NCBI GenBank assembly: GCA_003646355.1
Contig: QNFO01000077.1
Location: 1-6,257 of the forward strand
Direction of reading: 5' to 3'
DNA: 6,257 bases
Origin: Gammaproteobacteria bacterium
GTDB lineage: Bacteria > Pseudomonadota > Gammaproteobacteria > Pseudomonadales > Porticoccaceae
Below, one piece after another: positions 1-6,257 of this stretch. Under the pieces are notes generated by a model. That model was given only the letters and a program-made list of their open reading frames with translations. It was not told the DNA's origin and ran no database searches. Each line of letters starts with the position of its first letter. Positions within the stretch are counted from its first letter, which is position 1. The position numbers and the translations under genes are program-made.

Positions 1-1545
<1,545 letters not shown>

Positions 1546-1580
1546 ACGCAAAAGCCGTAAACGTTTATCGCGAATTTAAA

Positions 1581-1620
1581 CCGATTACCTATACCATCTT
1601 GTAAATAATCGGGGTGGTAT
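1581..1620 (+). repeat. Two overlapping, mutually exclusive inverted repeats
   Basis: Stem A pairs CCGATTA (1581-1587) with TAATCGG (1606-1612), 7 perfect base pairs with an 18-nt loop. Stem B pairs ATACCATC (1591-1598) with GGTGGTAT (1613-1620), 8 pairs including one G-U, with a 14-nt loop. The 5' arm of B lies in the loop of A, and the 3' arms abut with no linker. Such a zero-length linker makes a simultaneous pseudoknot unlikely on geometric grounds, so the two would compete. Neither is followed by a T-run, so this is not an ordinary intrinsic terminator. The pairing is read directly from the sequence; function is unknown. Confidence 0.5.
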
Positions 1621-1706
1621 TACTCTTGATGACAGCAACTGACCTTCTTCGTCACTTGCAGACATTTTTACATTGTTCATTTACGACCAATGAATAGACA
1701 AGAGTA
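1621..1706 (+). repeat. Long-range inverted repeat ending at the ribosome binding site
   Basis: TACTCTTG (1621-1628) is the exact reverse complement of CAAGAGTA (1699-1706), with 70 nt between them. The left arm begins at the base after the hairpin pair at 1581-1620. The right arm ends one base before the GAGAG ribosome binding site (1708-1712) of the HD-GYP gene. In RNA this could close a small domain beside the start codon. Eight matching bases over 70 nt can arise by chance, so confidence that it matters is low. Confidence 0.3.
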
Positions 1707-1720
1707 CGAGAGCGTGAATC

Positions 1721-3115
1721 ATGGCCATTAAACAAATTCAAGTAGAAGTCGATAGTCTTGTGCTGGGGATGTATATCTCGCGCCTTGACCGCCCCTGGTC
1801 TCAATCACCATTTACCCTTCAGGGTTTTTATCTTCGATCACCCCGAGAAATTATTCAGTTACAAAACTATTGTAATCACGTATTTATTGATATTCAGAAA
1901 GGTCGGGCACCCCTCGACTCTGTAGCTCCGCCTGTGACTTCCTCTCAGCAAAAGAACATAAAGTACCAGCCATTGGGTAGGTCCACAGCTCGAATTGGTG
2001 CTAAGGCCATGAAGAAGAATAAGGAGCAAACTGCAGCGGCTCCTATTGTTGTCCGTAAAGGTTTTTATGAAACACGTACGGCTCTACGCAAAGAAGCTGT
2101 GCAGGCAAAAAAGATCGTCGGTCGATTAAAGGGCACCCTGACACTGGTTGTTAAGCAAATGGGTCGCGGTAGGACGGTTGACTATGGTCGTTTGAAAGAA
2201 AGTGTGGGCGATATGGTTGAAAGCGTGCTGCGATGCCCCGATGCTTTTACCTGGCTGGTGCGCCTGCGTGAGCAAGATGAGCGTAGTTATGACCATAGCT
2301 TGCGTTCTGCCTTATGGGCTGTGCAGTTTGCTCGCTATGTTGGTATGCCTAAAGATGAGATTGATGTCTTGTGCATGGGGACATTGTTGAAGGATATTGG
2401 CAAGGCAAAGCTTTCAAATAGATTGCTGCGTAAAGAGAATAGAAGCGAAGCAGAAGAGAGAGAATACCGTAAGCATGTTACTTACGGTGTGGATTTACTT
2501 CGACAGACCCGCCAGATAGAACCACGCGTTATTTCTGTGGTGCGTTATCAAACAGAGCGTAATGACGGAAGTGGTTACCCTGAGGGGCTAGCCGGTGGGA
2601 AAATACCCTTATTGGCGCGAATCGCTGGGATTGCGAGTACCTACGATAGTATTTGTTATTCGCGAGATGGATCAGAGCCATTAGCACCATCACGTGCTGT
2701 TGGTGTGTTGTATGGCATGCGAGACAAGCAGTTCTCCGATGACCTTGTAGTTAGTTTTATTCAATCGATAGGCCTGTATCCAACGGGTACCCTGGTTGAA
2801 TTGACGACGGGTGATATCGGTGTTGTGACTGAGCAGCACCCTAAGTCGAGGCTGACACCTAAAGTTGCAGTCCTGGGCCGTGAAGACACCGATCTCACCG
2901 CTGCCGTTATTGTTGTCGATCTAAAAGATGATGAGAAAACACGGGACGTGCTTGTCGGTAACGAGGATAAGGGTTTGATCGATCGTGTTGCGATAGCAAG
3001 GGATCTTGAGCCTGGAGGCTATGATGTCGATCTTTCAAAAATTGCACACCTATTTATTACGAAGGAATTAGGTGGCTCCAAAGGTTTGTTTTCGGGTTGG
3101 CTACAACGCCATTAA
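1721..3115 (+). CDS. DUF3391 / degenerate HD-GYP domain protein
   Basis: This 464-residue protein has the architecture of c-di-GMP phosphodiesterases with an N-terminal DUF3391 domain. DUF3391 covers roughly residues 3-150 (VEVDSLVLGMYISRLDRPW, then FIDIQKG). The HD-GYP core covers about 175-350, followed by the usual C-terminal segment from YPTGTLVELTTGDIGVV (354-370). No signal peptide or membrane segment is seen, so it is probably cytoplasmic. Family members normally hydrolyse c-di-GMP with a bi- or tri-metal centre. Here several expected ligands are changed: LLHDIGK is LLKDIGK (Lys224-Asp225), the HHE preceding DGxGYP is QTE (277-279), and the Asp of the later VAD motif is Ser306. His192, His252 and the DGSGYP loop (282-287) remain. 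I infer that it is catalytically weak or dead and acts as a c-di-GMP sensor or protein-interaction module; this is not shown. The ATG is preceded by a weak GAGAG, with no better start nearby. It faces psd with only 25 nt between the stops. Confidence 0.9.
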   Translation: MAIKQIQVEVDSLVLGMYISRLDRPWSQSPFTLQGFYLRSPREIIQLQNYCNHVFIDIQKGRAPLDSVAPPVTSSQQKNIKYQPLGRSTARIGAKAMKKNKEQTAAAPIVVRKGFYETRTALRKEAVQAKKIVGRLKGTLTLVVKQMGRGRTVDYGRLKESVGDMVESVLRCPDAFTWLVRLREQDERSYDHSLRSALWAVQFARYVGMPKDEIDVLCMGTLLKDIGKAKLSNRLLRKENRSEAEEREYRKHVTYGVDLLRQTRQIEPRVISVVRYQTERNDGSGYPEGLAGGKIPLLARIAGIASTYDSICYSRDGSEPLAPSRAVGVLYGMRDKQFSDDLVVSFIQSIGLYPTGTLVELTTGDIGVVTEQHPKSRLTPKVAVLGREDTDLTAAVIVVDLKDDEKTRDVLVGNEDKGLIDRVAIARDLEPGGYDVDLSKIAHLFITKELGGSKGLFSGWLQRH

Positions 3116-3140
3116 TATCGGTTTTAAATTAACCTAGGTG

Positions 3141-3986
3141 TTAGCTGAGGGTCAGTGGCTCGCCCATTAAAATCTTATCACCGTTGCTTAGTTCTTTGTT
3201 GAACGTCAGTGATTCATTAAACAAAAGCACAACGGTTGAACCAAACTTGAAGCGGCCGAGTTCATCGGCTCTGTCCAGATTTACCACTTCTTTTGAAAAG
3301 CTTACGCTAGCCTGTGTGGCTGGTGAATAGTGATTTTGCCAGCAGGTTTCTATTCCTGCGACCAGCATGGCACCGACTAAAATAACAGCCATTTGCCCTC
3401 GGCTTGTTTCAAAAATACAAATTAAGCGTTCATTTTTTGCAAACAGCTCGGGAATGCCGTTAGCCGTTGTTTGATTAACCGAAAATAATTTGCCGGGGAT
3501 GTATCGCGTTTCAAGCAGTTTCCCAGCCCAGGGCATATGCACTCGGTGGTAATCGCTGGGGGATAAATAAATGGTGGCAAAGCTGCCGCCTGAAAATTCT
3601 GTGGCCAGCGCGTTATCGCCGCCTAGCAAGCGACTTGTTGTATAGCTTTGTCCCTTCGCCTGAATAAATTGCTCATTATGTATTTGGCCAAACTGACTGA
3701 GAATCCCATCGGCAGGGGAGATAATTGTGTCGGCCTGTGAGCATATTGGACGTGCACTGGGTTTTAGTGAGCGTGTAAAAAAATCATTAAAAGTAAGGTA
3801 TTGCTCAGCATGCTCACGCTCAGCTATGGAGAGATCAATTTTATAGGTACGGATAGCCTGATGAATCAGCCTGTTTTTAAGCCAGGGGGTTTTGGCTTCA
3901 GCGACTCTGCCTATCAGGCGCGACAATTTATGTTGCGGCACTACTTTTTGGAATAGACAGAAAAGCTTGTCGGTGTAACTTTGCAT
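3141..3986 (-). CDS. psd: Phosphatidylserine decarboxylase proenzyme
   Basis: Psd decarboxylates phosphatidylserine to phosphatidylethanolamine at the inner membrane, the last step of PE synthesis. The proenzyme cleaves itself to create a pyruvoyl cofactor. The 281-residue product carries the family landmarks TFNDFF (65-70), PADG (91-94), YHRVHMPWAG (146-155), ILVGAM (202-207) and the cleavage motif FGST (248-251). Cleavage is expected between Gly249 and Ser250, giving a beta chain of about 249 residues and a short alpha chain of about 32. By alignment with the E. coli triad, Asp93, His150 and Ser250 are all present. Two differences from E. coli are Phe in place of Leu in LGST and the absence of its long acidic C-terminal tail (322 residues there). 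Both occur in other bacterial Psd as far as I recall. The ATG lacks a strong Shine-Dalgarno. It lies 63 nt downstream of rsgA on the same strand and is probably cotranscribed with it. Confidence 0.96.
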   Translation of the reverse strand: MQSYTDKLFCLFQKVVPQHKLSRLIGRVAEAKTPWLKNRLIHQAIRTYKIDLSIAEREHAEQYLTFNDFFTRSLKPSARPICSQADTIISPADGILSQFGQIHNEQFIQAKGQSYTTSRLLGGDNALATEFSGGSFATIYLSPSDYHRVHMPWAGKLLETRYIPGKLFSVNQTTANGIPELFAKNERLICIFETSRGQMAVILVGAMLVAGIETCWQNHYSPATQASVSFSKEVVNLDRADELGRFKFGSTVVLLFNESLTFNKELSNGDKILMGEPLTLS

Positions 3987-4003
3987 AGGCTTGGGTTCTA
4001 ATA

Positions 4004-4020
4004 AGTTGTCGGGAGTTGTC
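4004..4020 (-). repeat. Short direct repeat in the rsgA-psd spacer
   Basis: Read on the - strand, GACAACT occurs twice with a 3-nt CCC spacer, giving a 10-nt period close to one helical turn. It lies 18 to 34 nt before the psd start codon. The spacer (3987-4049) otherwise shows no terminator and no clear promoter. The repeat is plain in the sequence; a role as a binding site is only a possibility and chance is a fair explanation. Confidence 0.25.
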
Positions 4021-4049
4021 TGGTGTTACGACATGCCTACCTTGCGCTA

Positions 4050-5057
4050 TTAATCGCTTGTTAGGCTTTTCTTAATCAGCTGGTAGCTCTGCATCCTTTG
4101 TGGGGATATTTTACCTGCTTGAAGTGCGTCTTGCAGCGCACATCCCGGATCATTCTGATGGCTACAATCGCGAAATTTACAATGGCCAAGATAAGGCAGG
4201 AATTCGATAAAGCCCTGGGCGATATCGTGTTCGTTAAGATGAATGAGTCCAAACTCTCGAATCCCCGGTGAATCGATCAGTTGGCCACCTTCGGGGAGGA
4301 AGAATAAATTCGCGGTTGTGGTGGTATGGCGGCCTTTGGTGTGAGCCTCAGAAAGACTACCGATTGCAGCCTCTGCGGCAGGACATATGGTATTAATGAG
4401 GGATGATTTCCCCACACCGGACTGCCCTACAAATACGCTCGTGTGCTGTTGTAGTGCGGTTTTTAGCTGGTCGATACCGTGGCTCGATTGGGCTGAGACT
4501 TCTATCACCTGATACCCTAGTTCAGCGTAGACCTTAGCGAGATCAGTGGCGAGCTGTTTGTTATCGGAGGCGAGGTCGATTTTATTGAGTAGCAGAATGG
4601 GCTGAATACCGCGGTGCTCAATGGCAATGAGATAACGATCAATCAAATTAGCATGAGGCCTTGGTTCGGAGGCAATAACAATAACGATGCGATCAATATT
4701 TGCAGCGACAGGCCGGAGCTTGCCTCGGCTGTCAGGGCGATCAAGCTGTGTCTCTCGGGGTAGAACGGCAGAGACCACGCCATAGGGTTCGCCCGGGCGC
4801 CAAATGACATTATCGCCGGTAACGACCGACTCTAAATTGGAACGAAGATAACAACGTTGCGGTGGCGAAGTAGGGGAGGTGACGACATCAACCTGGTTGC
4901 TGTAGCGCGTACTGACAAGACCACTCTGTTCAGGGCCGAGCTCACCGGATTGCAAGAGCTTTTCCCCACGCTGAGCCTTTTCTGCACTATTGATACTGCT
5001 GGAATGCCTGCGGCGAATGCGACGTTGCTGCTGTTCGGTGATTTTACGTTTTGCCAT
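4050..5057 (-). CDS. rsgA: Small-subunit ribosome biogenesis GTPase RsgA
   Basis: RsgA (YjeQ) is a ribosome-dependent GTPase that checks late maturation of the 30S decoding centre. The product is 335 residues with the family's circularly permuted G motifs: NKID (158-161, G4), SAQ (188-190, G5), GQSGVGKSS (211-219, G1), HTTTT (244-248, G2, including the proposed catalytic His244) and DSPG (262-265, G3). An OB-fold precedes it, around residues 45-115. The C-terminal zinc knuckle is complete: Cys293, Cys298, His300 and Cys306. The basic N-terminus MAKRKITEQQQRRIRRRH matches family starts, which sets the ATG at 5055-5057. GGGAGGG sits only 1 nt from that ATG, too close for an ideal Shine-Dalgarno; GGGAA, 10 nt away, may serve instead. 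The frame stays open further upstream, but that extension does not resemble RsgA. It is followed by psd, as in E. coli, and is divergent from the channel gene. Confidence 0.97.
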   Translation of the reverse strand: MAKRKITEQQQRRIRRRHSSSINSAEKAQRGEKLLQSGELGPEQSGLVSTRYSNQVDVVTSPTSPPQRCYLRSNLESVVTGDNVIWRPGEPYGVVSAVLPRETQLDRPDSRGKLRPVAANIDRIVIVIASEPRPHANLIDRYLIAIEHRGIQPILLLNKIDLASDNKQLATDLAKVYAELGYQVIEVSAQSSHGIDQLKTALQQHTSVFVGQSGVGKSSLINTICPAAEAAIGSLSEAHTKGRHTTTTANLFFLPEGGQLIDSPGIREFGLIHLNEHDIAQGFIEFLPYLGHCKFRDCSHQNDPGCALQDALQAGKISPQRMQSYQLIKKSLTSD

Positions 5058-5136
5058 GCCCTCCCAATTCCCGGTGCTGTCAGTGCGGCCAAGCATATAG
5101 CATAATGTTGGGCGATGATATGGAGGCCCCCGGCCC
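5058..5136. promoter_or_regulatory. Divergent control region between rsgA and the channel gene
   Basis: This 79-nt spacer must hold the start signals of two divergent units, rsgA-psd leftward and channel-orn rightward, unless promoters lie inside genes. For the rightward unit a sigma-70-like pair is visible: CTGTCA (5077-5082, 4 of 6 to consensus) and CATAAT (5101-5106, 5 of 6) with an 18-nt spacer. This predicts a transcript start near 5113. For the leftward unit two TATGCT -10-like hexamers lie at 5092-5097 and 5099-5104 on the - strand, but without a good -35. The -10 elements overlap, so the two directions might compete for polymerase. The assignment rests on consensus matching only. Confidence 0.4.
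5122..5126 (+). promoter_or_regulatory. Ribosome binding site that fixes a TTG start
   Basis: GGAGG lies 10 nt before the TTG at 5137. The reading frame has a TGA at 5116-5118 and no ATG or GTG between that stop and 5137. The next ATG in frame is at 5185, inside the first membrane segment and without a ribosome binding site. The TTG is therefore the best start for the channel gene. Confidence 0.7.
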
Positions 5137-6210
5137 TTGTTTGGACTTGAGTTAGACACTTTCCGGCTTTATCTACCCCTGTTGGCGATGCTCGCTGCCT
5201 GTGCCTTCGTTTTGTGGGTGACGCACTGGTTGTTGATCCGGCGCAAAGAAGGAGGGGTGTCGTCCTTGGCGCGACAGCTTATCTTGCTGATCTTAACTGT
5301 CGTCGCATTAATCCTGTTGGTTCTCACACTGCCTGTTGGCGAATCAACAAAGGGTGACTTATTGAGTTTGCTGGGCCTGGTCTTTACTGGCGTTTTTGCT
5401 TTATCGTCGACGACGTTTGTTTCTAATGCCATGGCGGGCTTTATGCTGCGCTCGGTGAAAAGCTTTAGGCACGGTGACTTCGTTCGTGTCGGCGAGCACT
5501 TTGGGCGAGTGACAGCGAGCGGTCTGTTTCATACAGAAATCCAATCCCAGGAGCGGGATCTGATTACACTGCCCAACCTCTATCTGGCGACAAACCCTCT
5601 GACCGTGGTGCGCTCGTCGGGCACATTTACTTCCTGTGAAGTATCTCTTGGTTATGACATCGCCTGGCATCGGGTAGAGCCCCTGTTAAAACAGGCGACT
5701 CTGGACGCAGGCTTGAGTGAGCCCTTCGTGCAGATTCTCACCCTCGGGGATTTTTCCATCGTTTATAAAGCAGGGGGCATTTGTACCGATGTCGATCACC
5801 TGTTAACGCAGCGTACCCGCCTAAGAAAAGCGGTGCTCGATCAGTTGCATTCAGCGGGCATTGAGATTGTGTCTCCTAACTTTATGAATCAACGTCAGTT
5901 ACCGGCAGCGCAAACGTTTAGTGCCGCCCCTAAGCGGGCCAATGTTGATGACGGTAAAGAGGTGTCGCCCGAGTCAAAAATTTTTGATAAGGCGGGGAAA
6001 GTTGCAAAAATCCAAGTGCTATTCGACGATGTGGCTAGTTTGAAAGCGCTTATCGTAGAACATAAAGCTGCGTTGGAAAGTGCCGATAAAGAAAGTCAGT
6101 TGCAAATTAATAGTCGCATTCAAGAGGCCGGTGAGCGCATCAAATCGCTGGAAAATATTATCGACAAAGCCCGTGAAAATCAGAAGAAGGAAGAAAATGA
6201 ACGATCTTAA
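5137..6210 (+). CDS. MscS-family small-conductance mechanosensitive channel
   Basis: The family forms homoheptameric inner-membrane channels that open under membrane tension and release solutes on osmotic downshock. The 357-residue product has three hydrophobic segments at about 11-34, 46-66 and 75-105. The third, Gly/Ala/Ser-rich and running into KSFRHGDFVRVG (108-119), corresponds to the pore-lining TM3 and the start of the beta domain. LITLPNLYLATNPLTV (142-157) is the usual end of the beta domain (IPN motif). An alpha/beta domain follows to about 250, then a polar linker and a charged helical tail at about 288-355 with heptad-like hydrophobic spacing, a probable coiled coil. E. coli MscS is 286 residues and lacks such a tail. 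The gene starts at TTG and overlaps orn by 14 nt. Which MscS subfamily it belongs to, and whether it gates on tension or is modulated through the tail, cannot be read here. Confidence 0.9.
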   Translation: MFGLELDTFRLYLPLLAMLAACAFVLWVTHWLLIRRKEGGVSSLARQLILLILTVVALILLVLTLPVGESTKGDLLSLLGLVFTGVFALSSTTFVSNAMAGFMLRSVKSFRHGDFVRVGEHFGRVTASGLFHTEIQSQERDLITLPNLYLATNPLTVVRSSGTFTSCEVSLGYDIAWHRVEPLLKQATLDAGLSEPFVQILTLGDFSIVYKAGGICTDVDHLLTQRTRLRKAVLDQLHSAGIEIVSPNFMNQRQLPAAQTFSAAPKRANVDDGKEVSPESKIFDKAGKVAKIQVLFDDVASLKALIVEHKAALESADKESQLQINSRIQEAGERIKSLENIIDKARENQKKEENERS

Positions 6211-6257
6211 TTTAATCTGGATTGATCTGGAAATGACAGGTCTCGACACCGACAATG
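6197..6257 (+). CDS. orn: Oligoribonuclease, N-terminal part (3' end outside window)
   Basis: Only the first 20 codons are present. NLIWIDLEMTGLDTDN matches the Orn N-terminus and contains the first DEDD exonuclease motif, Asp10 and Glu12 in IDLEMTGL, which bind the catalytic metals. Orn is the 3'-5' exoribonuclease that degrades RNA dinucleotides, including pGpG made from c-di-GMP. The start is well supported by AAGGAAG (6187-6193) a few bases before the ATG. The first 14 nt overlap the end of the channel gene in another frame, suggesting cotranscription and translational coupling. Other DEDDh exonucleases (DnaQ, RNase T) share the motif, but the surrounding residues and the closeness of rsgA favour Orn. 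Confidence 0.92.
   Translation, partial: MNDLNLIWIDLEMTGLDTDN

Larger units (their letters stand above)
1546..1720 (+). promoter_or_regulatory. Spacer/leader between hemE and the HD-GYP gene
   Basis: This 175-nt non-coding spacer is AT-rich compared with the flanking genes and dense in inverted repeats. In order it holds a 10-bp palindrome TAAACGTTTA (1558-1567), two overlapping hairpins (1581-1620), a longer-range 8-bp inverted repeat (1621-1628 with 1699-1706), and inside that a small hairpin CATTG/CAATG (1671-1675 with 1688-1692). A purine-rich GAGAG at 1708-1712 is the likely weak ribosome binding site for the ATG at 1721. I found no convincing sigma-70 promoter pair; AATAAT at 1604-1609 is a good -10 by itself but has no fitting -35. 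The promoter of the HD-GYP gene is presumably here, unless it is read through from hemE. Confidence 0.5.

Noticed and set aside
1558..1587. Sigma-28 (flagellar) promoter for the HD-GYP gene
   Set aside because: TAAA at 1558 and ACCGATTA at 1580 look like the two elements, but the gap is 18 nt instead of about 15 and the rest of the -35 does not match.
1581..1625. Rho-independent terminator after hemE
   Set aside because: Hairpins exist, but neither is followed by a run of T and both are only moderately GC-rich.
1546..1720. c-di-GMP riboswitch in the HD-GYP leader
   Set aside because: The context invites it, but I see neither the conserved GEMM core sequences nor the expected helix layout.
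2380..2402. Sequencing error or frameshift behind the missing HD histidine
   Set aside because: The frame is intact on both sides, the Lys codon AAG differs from a His codon at two positions, and other ligands are also replaced at separate sites, so one error cannot explain it.
3116..3140. Bidirectional terminator between the HD-GYP gene and psd
   Set aside because: The 25-nt gap holds an 8-bp palindrome ACCTAGGT (3132-3139) and a 4-bp GGTT/AACC stem, but no stable hairpin with a T-run in either direction.
5058..5159. In-frame upstream extension of rsgA by 34 codons
   Set aside because: The - strand frame is open to an ATG at 5159, but the extension has no resemblance to RsgA, no ribosome binding site, and would overlap the start of the channel gene. 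MAKRKIT is the family-like start.
5137..6210. The channel gene as the orthologue of E. coli mscM
   Set aside because: mscM also lies in this neighbourhood in E. coli, but it encodes a protein of more than 1,000 residues with a large periplasmic part; this product has 357 residues and only three membrane segments.

Overview
The window is a stretch of ordinary gammaproteobacterial chromosome with core housekeeping genes. The GltD, HemE, Psd, RsgA and Orn proteins match E. coli and Pseudomonas family members in length, motifs and numbering. A gltD-hemE junction is the arrangement I recall from Pseudomonas. An rsgA-psd pair with orn on the divergent side is the arrangement I recall from E. coli. 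Together these suggest a Pseudomonadales/Cellvibrionales-type gammaproteobacterium; this is inferred from recalled gene order and protein similarity, not from a database search. I see no IS element, phage gene, CRISPR array, tRNA or rRNA.

Layout. On the + strand come the 3' end of gltD (1-488), hemE (481-1545, overlapping gltD by 8 nt), a 175-nt spacer rich in inverted repeats, and a DUF3391/HD-GYP protein (1721-3115). Converging on it from the - strand are psd (3141-3986) and, upstream of psd, rsgA (4050-5057). A 79-nt divergent spacer separates rsgA from a + strand MscS-type channel gene (TTG start, 5137-6210). Its last 14 nt overlap the start of orn (6197 onward, cut by the window edge).

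Functions. gltD (glutamate synthesis) feeds nitrogen assimilation, and hemE sits in tetrapyrrole synthesis, which also starts from glutamate. RsgA matures the 30S ribosomal subunit, Psd makes phosphatidylethanolamine, Orn degrades the shortest RNAs (including pGpG from c-di-GMP breakdown), and the MscS-type protein should be a tension-gated membrane channel.

The least ordinary items are two. The HD-GYP protein keeps the GYP signature but has lost several metal-binding residues (HD is KD, HH is QT, and the later VAD aspartate is Ser), so it is probably not a phosphodiesterase. The spacer before it holds two overlapping, mutually exclusive hairpins followed directly by a longer-range inverted repeat ending at the ribosome binding site. 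I found no convincing new multi-gene system.
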